A stretch of 48,698 bases of DNA from Phycisphaerales bacterium. Lineage in GTDB: Bacteria; Planctomycetota; Phycisphaerae; Sedimentisphaerales; Anaerobacaceae. Below the pieces are notes generated by a model. It was not told the origin of the DNA and ran no database searches. It saw only the letters and a program-made list of their open reading frames with translations. Of the stretch, positions 26,295 to 35,417 are shown one piece after another. A program made the translations under genes and the position numbers. Numbering within the stretch: position 1 is the first letter of the stretch; the number at the start of each line of letters is the position of its first letter. The stretch spans positions 323 through 49,020 of the forward strand of contig PLLM01000089.1 of NCBI GenBank assembly GCA_003141275.1. The letters are read 5' to 3'.

Positions 26295-29200
26295 ATGTTG
26301 CTAAAAATCAGAACACTAAAAATTGCGGCGTTTTTGATTGTTTTACAGGCGGGTTTATGCCTCGCGGCGGGTAATCTTCTTTGCGATTCCGGCTTCGAGC
26401 AAAGCGAACCCAACTGGGGCTTTCCCGATTCGGGATGCTGGTTAAAAAATGCCGTTTTCGATGACGTCGCCGGCTGCACAATGGAATCTGCCCGCTCAGG
26501 CAGCAATGGCCTTTTGCTCTATACCGGTTTTGCCATAGACCAGTGGCAGTCGCAGATTTATCAGGATAAACCGGCTTCGGCTGGAAAACGCTATTTCGCC
26601 AGCGCATGGGTCAACACAAGCGCTGATGTTTCCTGGGTCGATGGTTCCAAAGTGAAGGTTAAACTTGCCTTTCTCGATATAAACAAAAATTTACTAATCG
26701 AATATGCCAGCGATGAAGTCAACACCCCCGGCTCCGGCTGGTCGCTGCTTTATTTTGCCGCCAACCCGGCCCCGCGTTTTACTCGCTATATGAGATTCAC
26801 GCTGTCTCTCGAAAAACCCGAGTCGGGCGGCCTGGCCATCGCGAGCTTCGACGACTGCACCCTGAGGGAAATCGAATGCGATGATTGCATTCAATTCACC
26901 GAAATACCATCCTGCGGCAACTCCGACAAGCTCAAAGGTGCCGTTACAGGTGTTAACCCCGCTGATTACAGCATCGGCGTCTATATCCTCAACGCCGGCT
27001 GGTGGCCCAAACCGACCTTCGCCTCACCTTGGACCGAGATACAATCCGACGGTTCCTGGCAGTGCGATATCAGCACAAGCCCCTCAGACCTCAACGCTGC
27101 CGAGGTAATGGCCTTCTTGGTTCCCAAAGCCGAGATTCCAGACTGGCCCGTCGATTTTACTAATCAAACAGGTCTGCCCGCGATGCCGGGTGAGGCGTTC
27201 AGATTTCCCAGTGTCGGCGCATTTCGTCCTTCCTGCGGTTGCAACACGCTTCAATTTGCCGGCTATAACTGGCTCGTCAAAGATTCACTCGATGCCAGAG
27301 TGGACCCGGGCCAAAACTGGTTCGATTGCAATAACGCCTGGGTCGATGCTGACGGATACCTGCATTTGAAAATCACCAATACGGCGGGCAAGTGGCGTTG
27401 TGCCGAGGTCTTCACCGAGGATTCCCTCGGCGATGGAACCTATAAAATCGAGATGCAAAATAACGTCGCCTCGCTCGACCCCAACGTCGTCCTCGGCCTG
27501 TTTACCTGGGATGAATTCGCCCCGCAATATAAAAATCGCGAGCTGGATATCGAAATCAGCCAGTGGGGCAACCCCGACAATAATAATGCCCAGTATGTCA
27601 TCCAGCCGTGGAATAAATCGGGTCATCTCCATCGCTTCAACATCGACCCCTGCGCCGCCGATACCATAACGCACACATTTGACTGGGGCCTCGGCATCGT
27701 TGCCTTCGACAGCTTCTTCGGCAGTATCACGCCAATACAATCCTGGGCTTATTCCGGGACCGATGTCCCTTGGCCGGGCGGCGAAAACTTCAGAATCAAT
27801 CTCTGGCTCGACGGAGGACTTCCTTACTCCGACGACGAAACAGAGGTCGTAATTAAAAATTTCGAATTTACTCCCTGCGTATATCAGGTCGAGCAGGCCT
27901 CAATCGACTTCAATTCCGTCCTTATTTCAAAAACCGCCACACTCCCAGTGACAATAACCAACGAGGGGCAATGCTCCCCGTATATTGTTACCATTGACGT
28001 CAACGGCACCGACGCCGCTAATTTCTTCGTGGCCGACTGGTCGTTCTCGCTCCTCCCCGGCGAAAGCAAGCAGATTGACGTCGGATTTGTCCCCGATACG
28101 AATCGCGTCTTCAACGCCAATCTCCGCATCACGGGCGACAAACGTTTAGTCAATGTCCCCCTCACGGGAAATGGCGTGCGATTCAATTACACTCGTGTTC
28201 CCACTGTCGCAAGCCCCGATTTCCTGCAGGGGACCGTCTCAGGCGTCAAACCATCCGACTATCGCGTGGTCTCTTATGTCTTGACCGACAAATGGTACAT
28301 CAAGCCGACCTACGCCAAGTCCGCCTTAAGACCGATTTCATCCGCTGGCGCCTGGAAATGTGATATCGACGTTGTACCCACCGACAAGCTCGCCACACAG
28401 GTTGCCTCTTTCCTTGTCCCCAAAACCGCCGGCCTGCCTCCTTTATCCCTTGATTCGCTCGATGACTCGCAAATGAGCCAATATCAGCGTATCTCTGCTG
28501 ATAAGCCGGCGCTGGCGATTTCGAGCGTCGTCGCGAACGCCGGCGCTGCTGTCTCCGACGATTCAATCACCATTAGCGGCCGTTATTACATTACCCTTGC
28601 GCAGCTTATTTCCACCACCCAGTTATGTCTCAGCATTTATCAGGCCGACCAGCTCATCTGGAACACCTGTGTTCCCTTCAATTTTAACGAAGTTACAAGA
28701 AAGCAGGGGTTCTCCTACAACCAAAACGGCGTTCACATCACAATGAAAAATTTCTGGAACAGGCTTCCCGTTCCTTATGAATACGCCGGCAATATCCGCC
28801 TCACTCTCCGCAGAGCCGACCTCACTTGCCTGCGAAGCCCCCTTACCCTTAAAGCCGAAATAGGCGATTTTGTCGCCTCCGCCGTCGCCGACGAATCACT
28901 CGACCCCGCCATCATCAACGGCTCAAAGCCCATTCCCATCCAGTTCCTTTCCGGCTGCACCGATTCCTTCAGGGTCGATAAGCTCACCATCAAAAATAGT
29001 TCGAGGGCGAATAATGATTCCGTCTATATCAAGGGCGCTATTACCTTCAGGGATGAAGTCCCCGATTTGACCCTCGAAGACGTCAGCATTGGCTGGGGCG
29101 ATGCAACCTTTACTGTCCCTGCCGGTTCATTCAAACGTGCAAGCAGAACCAGGCCTAAATACTCCTGCACCAAAGCCGAAGCCGTCGACGGCGGTGTTGT

Positions 29201-29342
29201 CGATGCGCTGTTTGACTTTAAAGCCGGGACATTCTGGTTAAAGGTCAGCAAAGCCACCCTCGATACCGAATCTGATGCCGTCGCCTTTAACCTTGCTATG
29301 GGGATTTTTTCCGAGGGCGTTTTTGTTGACACGGGCCGTTAA
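26295..29342 (+). CDS. Large secreted multidomain protein with GH16-like domain
   Basis: 1015 residues. Signal peptide about 1-24. Order: carbohydrate-binding-like beta domain (about 28-200); a repeat of the form LKGAVTGVNPADYSIGVYI..GWWPKPTF (about 210-285); a concanavalin-like domain (about 315-535) with ELDIE at 416-420, the E-x-D-x-E catalytic pattern of glycoside hydrolase family 16; an ASH/Hydin-like beta domain (about 545-635); a second copy of the GTVSGVKPSDYRVVSYV repeat (about 640-725); and a C-terminal beta-rich pair shared with the RCC1-like protein at 3486-5183. Start 26295 has GGAGG 8 nt upstream; the ATG at 26280 would include the RBS. Polysaccharide binding or cleavage outside the cell is likely; the substrate is unknown. 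Confidence 0.85.
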   Translation: MLLKIRTLKIAAFLIVLQAGLCLAAGNLLCDSGFEQSEPNWGFPDSGCWLKNAVFDDVAGCTMESARSGSNGLLLYTGFAIDQWQSQIYQDKPASAGKRYFASAWVNTSADVSWVDGSKVKVKLAFLDINKNLLIEYASDEVNTPGSGWSLLYFAANPAPRFTRYMRFTLSLEKPESGGLAIASFDDCTLREIECDDCIQFTEIPSCGNSDKLKGAVTGVNPADYSIGVYILNAGWWPKPTFASPWTEIQSDGSWQCDISTSPSDLNAAEVMAFLVPKAEIPDWPVDFTNQTGLPAMPGEAFRFPSVGAFRPSCGCNTLQFAGYNWLVKDSLDARVDPGQNWFDCNNAWVDADGYLHLKITNTAGKWRCAEVFTEDSLGDGTYKIEMQNNVASLDPNVVLGLFTWDEFAPQYKNRELDIEISQWGNPDNNNAQYVIQPWNKSGHLHRFNIDPCAADTITHTFDWGLGIVAFDSFFGSITPIQSWAYSGTDVPWPGGENFRINLWLDGGLPYSDDETEVVIKNFEFTPCVYQVEQASIDFNSVLISKTATLPVTITNEGQCSPYIVTIDVNGTDAANFFVADWSFSLLPGESKQIDVGFVPDTNRVFNANLRITGDKRLVNVPLTGNGVRFNYTRVPTVASPDFLQGTVSGVKPSDYRVVSYVLTDKWYIKPTYAKSALRPISSAGAWKCDIDVVPTDKLATQVASFLVPKTAGLPPLSLDSLDDSQMSQYQRISADKPALAISSVVANAGAAVSDDSITISGRYYITLAQLISTTQLCLSIYQADQLIWNTCVPFNFNEVTRKQGFSYNQNGVHITMKNFWNRLPVPYEYAGNIRLTLRRADLTCLRSPLTLKAEIGDFVASAVADESLDPAIINGSKPIPIQFLSGCTDSFRVDKLTIKNSSRANNDSVYIKGAITFRDEVPDLTLEDVSIGWGDATFTVPAGSFKRASRTRPKYSCTKAEAVDGGVVDALFDFKAGTFWLKVSKATLDTESDAVAFNLAMGIFSEGVFVDTGR

Positions 29343-29499
29343 TGCCGTCTAATATAATGTGAGAGACCCGGCGGACCTGTCCTCCGTAGCCCCTTTGCCT
29401 TTGGCATCCCTTCCGGGAAGGGACGAAGGAGGATTAACGCTGGTTTACATTGTTGATAAATCTCTTTTCGATGGCCGATTTTTTAATAGGAACATAAAA

Positions 29500-30483
29500 A
29501 TGAACCGGATATTCAAAATAGAATTGATTGTTGGAACGGCATTAATAGTCGCTTTATTGGCTGTGGTTTTTATCACGGGCTGCCGCAAAAAGCAAGCTGA
29601 ACCGCCCAAAGCTTCCGCCCCAAGCGGCACAAAATCGCCTAAGCAGGATACACAAATTAAAACGCCTGTGGTTGAAGCTAATGGCCCCAATGTGGTCGCT
29701 TCGCCGACCGAACCCGCTGTGAATAAAACAAGGACGACCGCTGGCAAGACCCCGCCCAAAGCCGCCGACACGAAACCGGCGATGCAGCGAAAAACTCCCT
29801 CGTCTGCTCAGCTCAAAGCTCCTCCGATGCCCCGCCCGGCGGATTTGAAACCGCTCGAATCCTTGAAAGATAACGATGAGAAAATTGAGTATATAACAGA
29901 TTATGCCGACGAACACCCCGAATCCGCGGCGATTATGGTTTATAATGTCCTCGATGATAATGATGTCGAGGTTCGCGCCGCCGCGATGGAAATGCTCGCG
30001 ATGAAAGAATTAGATGACCCGAATGTTGTTTTTGTCGCCGACAAGGCTCTCAGAGACAGCGAACCCCAGGTCCGTCAAAGTGCCGTCGAGGCCTGCGCCC
30101 CTGTCACCGACCCTGCCGTCGGCAAAGTCCTTATTGATGCCCTCGCCGATGAGAGCGAAGATGTCAGGACCGCCGCCATTGAACTCGCCGACCAGAAGGA
30201 GCCCGCTATCCGCCTGGAGGTTCTCAAAGCCGGTATCACAAGCCAGTACGAGGACGTCAGGGAAGGGGCCATTTCATCGCTCACCGATGCCTCCAGCCCT
30301 GCTGCTGTGGATATTCTGATTGAAGGCCTTCAAAACCCCAATCCCGAATTTCGTGAGCCATTCAAAGACGCCCTGGATTCTCTCCTCTCCACAGATGGCG
30401 ACCTTACAACCTACGACCAGTACAAAAAATGGTGGAACGCCAACCGCAGCAGGTTCGATAACGAACTTGTTGAGAAGGACTGA
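29500..30483 (+). CDS. HEAT-repeat lipoprotein
   Basis: 327 residues. Lipobox FITGC near residue 27, then a Pro/Lys/Thr-rich linker (about 30-125), then about five HEAT-like helix pairs (about 130-310): repeats of the form D-x-x-x-x-V-R-x-x-A-x-x-x-L. Likely an envelope-anchored protein-binding scaffold. ATG at 29500 chosen because it gives the signal peptide; the upstream frame to 29359 is repeat-like and poorly conserved. A REP-like hairpin just past the stop may act as terminator. Confidence 0.8.
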   Translation: MNRIFKIELIVGTALIVALLAVVFITGCRKKQAEPPKASAPSGTKSPKQDTQIKTPVVEANGPNVVASPTEPAVNKTRTTAGKTPPKAADTKPAMQRKTPSSAQLKAPPMPRPADLKPLESLKDNDEKIEYITDYADEHPESAAIMVYNVLDDNDVEVRAAAMEMLAMKELDDPNVVFVADKALRDSEPQVRQSAVEACAPVTDPAVGKVLIDALADESEDVRTAAIELADQKEPAIRLEVLKAGITSQYEDVREGAISSLTDASSPAAVDILIEGLQNPNPEFREPFKDALDSLLSTDGDLTTYDQYKKWWNANRSRFDNELVEKD

Positions 30484-30493
30484 TTCCTCGTCG

Positions 30494-30520
30494 GTTAGCC
30501 CCGAAGCCTGCTTCGGGGTC
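30494..30520. repeat. REP-like hairpin GTTAGCC..GGGGTC
   Basis: CCCCGAAG / CTTCGGGG 8-bp perfect stem behind GTTAG. It abuts the TGTCATTGCGAG repeat that encodes the end of the HNH gene. Confidence 0.65.
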
Positions 30521-30522
30521 TG

Positions 30523-31164
30523 TCATTGCGAGCGCAGCGAAGCAATCTCTTGAGTCTTATGTCTGGGGTCTTTGGTCTTAGCTGGTTCTGGGAAGTTTAA
30601 CTGTGCGAATTCACCATGATATTTTTTCGCCGCGATGTCACGGGCCTTCGCCGCCTCAATTTCGCTTTTGAATCCGCCTATCCAGTAACTTTTCCCCTTA
30701 TGCTTTATTTTAACGGCCCACCGGTCTTGCGATTTCTCGTAAGATACCCCGATAAACCGCGATGTTGTTTTCGATCTGGTTTTTCGTTTGTTGCTGGAAT
30801 TCTGTGCATGCGTCGCAATTCTAAGATTAGCCCTTCGGTTATCTAACGAATCTCCATTTTTGTGGTCAACAATTCGCCCCTTGGGTGCCGTCATAATCTC
30901 CCTGTGCAAATATACTGTTTTTGCTCCTCCCTTGTTGCTCCTGATGCCCCCTATGGCGTATGATTTTCTTTCGTGACCGCCTAAGCACCATTTGATATTA
31001 CCCACTCGGTAGTAATCCGTCGGCTCAACTATCGTCCATACCTCCTCCCCTAAATATATCCTGCGAAACTCGTACCCGTATTTGCGCCTTCGATAAACCA
31101 TCGCCGGCCACGCAAAAATCTTGTCCAACCAACTCGGTATCCCAATTGTTAAATTAACCTTCAT
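30523..31164 (-). CDS. HNH endonuclease with AP2 domain (homing type)
   Basis: 213 residues. The HNH-type core spans about 85-130 (LHREIMTAPKGRIVDHKNGD..DNRRANLRI), and the AP2 DNA-binding domain about 140-195 (SRFIGVSYEKSQDRWAVKI..YWIGGF..EIEAAKARDIAA). This pairing is typical of free-standing homing endonucleases of phages and mobile introns. Start 31164 has AAGGAGG 10 nt upstream; a start at 31194 would include the RBS. The last about 18 residues (KTKDP... to SLRSQ) are encoded by a dispersed repeat, so the original end is lost. No intron or intein is evident around it. Confidence 0.85.
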   Translation of the reverse strand: MKVNLTIGIPSWLDKIFAWPAMVYRRRKYGYEFRRIYLGEEVWTIVEPTDYYRVGNIKWCLGGHERKSYAIGGIRSNKGGAKTVYLHREIMTAPKGRIVDHKNGDSLDNRRANLRIATHAQNSSNKRKTRSKTTSRFIGVSYEKSQDRWAVKIKHKGKSYWIGGFKSEIEAAKARDIAAKKYHGEFAQLNFPEPAKTKDPRHKTQEIASLRSQ

Positions 31165-31737
31165 TCCTAATATTCCTCCTTGTCCTCGACTCAAGCTCCG
31201 TTAGGAACCGCAATCGGGGATCCATTTTTTCGTAGCCTTGCGAAGACCCCCGCGTCTCGTTTTGTTGGGCCTTGCCCAACCCCCGTGTCCTGCTTTCACC
31301 AGAAAGCAACGGGGGCGAAAACGGCGGGGGCCGCCGGGTCCCCAACTCAACACTTAACACTCAACACGGAGCGAAGCGACGAGCCCGCTTCGGAAATTAG
31401 AATTTGCCTATCTTGGCGTGTCCGCCTTTGGCGAGATCTCGCTCGCCGCTATGCGTCGAGGCGGAAAACTTGGGATTTCTGTCCCGAAATGCCTTGTCGG
31501 AGCGAAGCGGAGATCCCCGCATGTCTTTGGCGGGGACCCAACTTCCTTGCGCTGCTGCGCTACTACAGAGGAACAACGTTCCTCTATAATATAGGGTGAA
31601 ATTGCGTGTCTTTTAAGGAGTTACGAAACATCATTTTTCTGACCAAAGTTTATAAGTTCTTGTGGGAAAAGGAATAAAAAAAATTTCAAAAATTACCGGA
31701 TTTTTTTTGGGTATATAGGTAATCTCTAAAAAACAGG

Positions 31738-31763
31738 TTTAGCCGCCGCCGGCACGGCGGCTT
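31738..31763. repeat. REP-like hairpin
   Basis: TTTAGCCGCCG / CGGCGGC perfect 7-bp stem. It lacks the GGGTT end of the others. Confidence 0.55.
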
Positions 31764-31773
31764 CCTTATAATG

Positions 31774-31800
31774 TTTAGCCCGGCAACTTTATTGCCGGGT
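31774..31800. repeat. REP-like hairpin
   Basis: TTTAG then CCCGGCAA / TTGCCGGG perfect 8-bp stem with 5-nt loop, then T. Confidence 0.65.
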
Positions 31801-31867
31801 CATTCCGAGCGCGGTTGAGGAATCTGTTGAAATCTATCACTATCACCCAAAAGGCATCCAAATAATA

Positions 31868-31894
31868 TTTAGCCCCGCTACTTGTGGCGGGGTT
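31868..31894. repeat. REP-like hairpin
   Basis: TTTAG then CCCCGC / GCGGGG stem and terminal TT. Confidence 0.65.
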
Positions 31895-31925
31895 ACACAA
31901 TGAACGCCCGCTTCGGACGTTTGTA

Positions 31926-31951
31926 TTTAGCCCGCCATTTCACGGCGGGTT
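31926..31951. repeat. REP-like hairpin
   Basis: TTTAG then CCCGCC / GGCGGG stem and terminal TT. Confidence 0.65.
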
Positions 31952-32191
31952 GCAATCGTGAGGAATGCTTAACCCTTTCCCCGCCCCCCGCCGTTTGGCG
32001 TCCCTTACGGGAGGCGGAAACAAAAATGGCCGGACCTGCCCTGCCTGCCCCGGCAATCCGTTGGCCGGGGAGCAAGCGAAGCGACCTGTGGTGAGCGAGG
32101 TCGAACCAGTCGAAGGGATTAACACGGCCAACTCCCGTTCCCGAAAGGGACGGCTTACAGTAGGATGATACGGATTAAGTTGTAATAAGAA

Positions 32192-34693
32192 TTATAAATC
32201 CACATTGTGGTTTCGGGCAATTTGTTTAAGACGATCCATTCTGTGGATTATTGAATTTTTATCCGGAGATGTCCATTCTGGGTCGTCATGGCTAGGTTGA
32301 ACACCGAAATTAATTGAATCATTAATATAATCAAAATCAATTCTAGGAAAATTAGGAATAGTGTTCAAGAGTAAAATCAAATTATTACCTGTTTCGCGCT
32401 CATATTGTGGAGGGATTGCACGATGTGTAGAGATTTGATAAATAGCTTTTGTAAGGTGTTCACACCATTTGCGAACCAAATGGCACGCAACATCACGTTG
32501 TGTATCGTCTCCTTTTGCATTTTCGATTATATGGTGCAATTTCGCACGCAGAGAATTTCTAGGCTTATGGGTTATACCTGAGTTAGAAAATGGCTCAAGT
32601 TCGTGATAAAGAGGTTCCAAGCGTGCATAGGCATATTTTAGTCTATCTGCAACATTATAGAGATGTGTCATAATAATAACTTGCTTTGAGTTTTCTTCTA
32701 TCAATTTTTTTACAACGTGAGAAATTAATTGTTCTCTGTGTTCATCATCAAAAGATTGGATAGGGTCATCAAACATAACAAAATCGAAAGGACAACCTTC
32801 AACGGTTGCGGTTGCTATGTGTATGGCTAGACCTAAGCAGTTAAGTTGTGATTGGCTGAAATGAGAGGAGGCGTGTCGTGTTTCACCAAGGATTTCTCCC
32901 CATAATCGCATCGTGGTACCTCTCGGGTCAATGCTAGAAAAACTAACTACATCGGAGGTACTACCATAAAGCAAATCAAACCATCTGGTAATATCTTCAC
33001 CTCTTTCATCAATTCTTCGTTGGTCTTCACTTGCCAGAAAGCCTCTTACCGATTGACGGATTTGGCGTAGTTTGTTTAGCATATTAAAAACAATTTCTGT
33101 GGTGTGGATTATGGTCTCTGATGAAGAAAGCTTACTAATCATTTCCCATTGGCGAACCTTTTCGTCGGAAGAAAGAATAGGCCGTAAGATGGCACTAAAA
33201 CGTTCATAGATGGTTGGGTATTGCACAATCCTTTGTTTTAATAATCGATAAAGTCCAAATAGGTCTGTTATAGTTTCTCTGAATAATAGTTCGAGTTCGT
33301 CTTGGCGGCTTGGAGTGTCCACTATTGATAGAATGTTTTCGATGTTGTCTTTGACGCAAGTTACATTGGTTTCTAAGGCATTAAAGTCTGTATATAACTG
33401 ATTTAGTGCAGCAGTAAACGATTGAATAGAAACTGGGTTATTTGGCAGAAGGCGCTGTAAGGCATCTTGGGTGGATTGGTCTATTTGATTAGGTAGCAAT
33501 GATTTTACTAGACTTAATAATCTAGTAATGAGACCGCAACAACGCTGTGATGTTTCGAGAACTTGTTTTCCACCATTAGAAAAATCCTTAGTTTGCTCTA
33601 AATACCGTGTGATTTCAGCAGCTTTATCTTTAGTAATCGTTGGTTCATTACAGAACGGACAATTCAATGCTTGCCCTTTTGAAGTGATTTGGGATGTGTC
33701 TATAAGGCCAAGACCTTGTTCCCAGAGGCGCAGACGTTTATCATCCAATTCAAATGATATTTTGGCATACATCTCAGATCTCAAATTAGCGTAAGTTGAA
33801 ATCTGTGATTTTAGGGCGGTGATATTCTCTTGAAAGGTTTGTAAAATATCGTCGCAGTTCTCAAGAATAACAGAAGCATCTTGTTTGAGGCTAAATTGAG
33901 TTATATCGAAGATACTGCGACGAGCACTTTCCGCGAGACGTGTTGCCTCGATTGCAATTTCATCAGCAGGAATTTCAGGTTTCTGAACGGCTTGCCTACA
34001 ATATGCAAGAATTTCATCCCAGTCGGCAGGATATTGTATTTCGTCTGATAGCCATCTCTGATAGATACCATGGAGTATATTTTGCTGGTTAAGCGTGTTT
34101 TTGAGTTGTCGGAATTTAGTGAGCGTACTCTGGATATCCGGAGGCAGTAAATTCATAAAATTATCACAGGTACTATCAACTGCTCGATCGAAATCCAAAA
34201 GCGTCTCTAAACCTAAAATGCGAGATATATAGTTACGTCGTTCAACACCCGTAGTTTTTATAAGGCCTTGAAGATTTTCTTGAATAATTATTGGATAAAA
34301 ATTCTCGGCCCCTGTCAGGTTTATTATATCGAAATTGGGGACCTCGCTACCATCAATATATGCAACGGTCTGTTCGGTAATACCAGTTATAAGTAATTCG
34401 CGTTTTAAAGTTTTTGTCGAGCCATCAGTTAGCTGAAATTCGGCTTGTACGGAAGGAAGTTCACCTTCAGGGCACAAAACACTTTTTAAAGCACCCCTGT
34501 GTTCCACTTCATCGATATCGGTATATTTTCTGCGGTATGTATTAGCAAAAAGCAACCACTCTAGTGCTTCTGCAATTGCTGTTTTGCCAGTACCATTTGG
34601 TCCATATATTATTGTCAAGGGAGAAGCGAACTGGATTTGGTAATTCGAGCCGAAGCCGCGGAAATAATTGCTGGTAATGCTAAGCAATTTCAT
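32192..34693 (-). CDS. Rad50/SbcC-like ABC ATPase with zinc hook
   Basis: 833 residues, no signal peptide. N-terminal ABC half with Walker A GPNGTGKT (31-38); long coiled-coil-like helices; a CPFC zinc-hook motif at 345-348; a second helical arm; and the C-terminal ABC half with an SQSQLN signature-like segment (about 613), Walker B FVMFDD (from 638) followed by PIQSFDD, and the switch His in IIMTHL. About 155 residues follow the ATPase core; they are helical-looking and include RKWCEH (741-746). This is an SMC/Rad50-type DNA-end or DNA-binding ATPase with its own tail rather than a housekeeping sbcC: no sbcD is present, and two small partner genes precede it. Start 34693 has AGGAG 7 nt upstream, inside the preceding gene. 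AT-rich compared with neighbours. Confidence 0.85.
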   Translation of the reverse strand: MKLLSITSNYFRGFGSNYQIQFASPLTIIYGPNGTGKTAIAEALEWLLFANTYRRKYTDIDEVEHRGALKSVLCPEGELPSVQAEFQLTDGSTKTLKRELLITGITEQTVAYIDGSEVPNFDIINLTGAENFYPIIIQENLQGLIKTTGVERRNYISRILGLETLLDFDRAVDSTCDNFMNLLPPDIQSTLTKFRQLKNTLNQQNILHGIYQRWLSDEIQYPADWDEILAYCRQAVQKPEIPADEIAIEATRLAESARRSIFDITQFSLKQDASVILENCDDILQTFQENITALKSQISTYANLRSEMYAKISFELDDKRLRLWEQGLGLIDTSQITSKGQALNCPFCNEPTITKDKAAEITRYLEQTKDFSNGGKQVLETSQRCCGLITRLLSLVKSLLPNQIDQSTQDALQRLLPNNPVSIQSFTAALNQLYTDFNALETNVTCVKDNIENILSIVDTPSRQDELELLFRETITDLFGLYRLLKQRIVQYPTIYERFSAILRPILSSDEKVRQWEMISKLSSSETIIHTTEIVFNMLNKLRQIRQSVRGFLASEDQRRIDERGEDITRWFDLLYGSTSDVVSFSSIDPRGTTMRLWGEILGETRHASSHFSQSQLNCLGLAIHIATATVEGCPFDFVMFDDPIQSFDDEHREQLISHVVKKLIEENSKQVIIMTHLYNVADRLKYAYARLEPLYHELEPFSNSGITHKPRNSLRAKLHHIIENAKGDDTQRDVACHLVRKWCEHLTKAIYQISTHRAIPPQYERETGNNLILLLNTIPNFPRIDFDYINDSINFGVQPSHDDPEWTSPDKNSIIHRMDRLKQIARNHNVDL

Positions 34694-34868
34694 CGACTTT
34701 CTCCTGGAGGATTGATATAGCTTTTTGTAATACAGCCTCGATAGAATCAGCGTTGGAATCGTGGATTGCATTATCAAAGGTTTCTACAAGTTGCAGGGCA
34801 ACCTCATCATTTATTTCCCTTGCGAAGGCTTGGAGTAAAGGATCTTGTACCATAGAGTTATCCGCCAT
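34680..34868 (-). CDS. Small helical partner of the ABC ATPase
   Basis: 62 residues, unknown family, mostly helix-forming (VALQLVETFDNAIHD, SIEAVLQKAISILQEKV) and acidic. Overlaps the ATPase start by 14 bp, so the two are translationally coupled; this supports it being a real gene despite its size. RBS GGTGAT upstream. The layout recalls the small middle components described for ABC three-component conflict systems, but no homology is claimed. Confidence 0.65.
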   Translation of the reverse strand: MADNSMVQDPLLQAFAREINDEVALQLVETFDNAIHDSNADSIEAVLQKAISILQEKVDEIA

Positions 34869-34953
34869 TTTTCATCACCAATTTAATATGTTGGAGAGAA
34901 AGTGTCAAGAAAGAAGCAGCGTTCAGCATGTTTTGCGATGCTTCATTATTGGT

Positions 34954-35334
34954 CTATTTATATGCTAAACAAACTTTTTTGAACTCGCTTATCCAGAAGG
35001 TGTTTTTATCTTTGAATGTATATCCCAGTTGACGTGCCAAATCGAAAAAACCGGGTCCTGGCATCATATCGCCCGTTTTATGTACCACCAATACAGATAA
35101 CATACCTCGTCCCGCTTTGTATTCATTTGTTGATACTTCTCCGAGCATATGATGAAAGCGATGGTCATCAGGTCCAATTAATGGCGAGGAATGAATATAG
35201 TCGTGAATCTGGTCATGTAACTCGCCGTAAGAAATTGTTTCGTTGCCAACCATTTTTTTGGCGCGATGCGACAATATAGATGTAATTGCTGAAATGGTAG
35301 CATCCCATTCTTGCTGGTCAATTCCTTCTGGCAT
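34954..35334 (-). CDS. 126-aa protein heading the ABC ATPase operon
   Basis: 126 residues, not a family I can name. Seen: an N-terminal helical part (about 1-70, with YGELHDQIHDYI), then GRGMLSVLVVHKTGDMMPGPGFFDLA (about 80-105) in two strand-like segments ending in P-G-x-G-F-F-x-L-A, and a C-terminal helix. The P-G-P-G-F-F turn and the basic C-terminus look conserved rather than random. 85 bp before the 62-aa gene on the same strand. Transcribed from the promoter at 35418-35446. Confidence 0.7.
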   Translation of the reverse strand: MPEGIDQQEWDATISAITSILSHRAKKMVGNETISYGELHDQIHDYIHSSPLIGPDDHRFHHMLGEVSTNEYKAGRGMLSVLVVHKTGDMMPGPGFFDLARQLGYTFKDKNTFWISEFKKVCLAYK

Positions 35335-35417
35335 ATGAAAATCTTTCTTGTTTTAAATATAAAATATTTTCCAGAAACCGAATCTCCCGGCCTTAAAAAC
35401 CTGTTTTCGCCAAACCC

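Larger units (their letters stand above)
31165..32191. other. Gene-free repeat-dense spacer
   Basis: No supported gene in 1.03 kb. It contains four REP-like hairpins (listed separately), heptamer-like ACTCAAC/ACTTAAC units near 31347-31366, a 25-bp sequence at 31512-31536 repeated at 37630-37654, and several GAAGCGA-rich repeat fragments. 31600-31740 is A/T-rich with no pattern I can name. Short open frames here are repeat sequence in all frames. Confidence 0.7.

Noticed and set aside
31882-32168. Short open frames in the repeat-dense spacer
   Set aside because: Both strands are open because of GC-rich hairpin repeats; no RBS and no family-like sequence.
32192-34693. Housekeeping SbcC or a true RloC
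   Set aside because: No sbcD next to it, and the tail lacks the RloC R-x3-E...H spacing as far as I can see. Kept as a generic Rad50-like ATPase.
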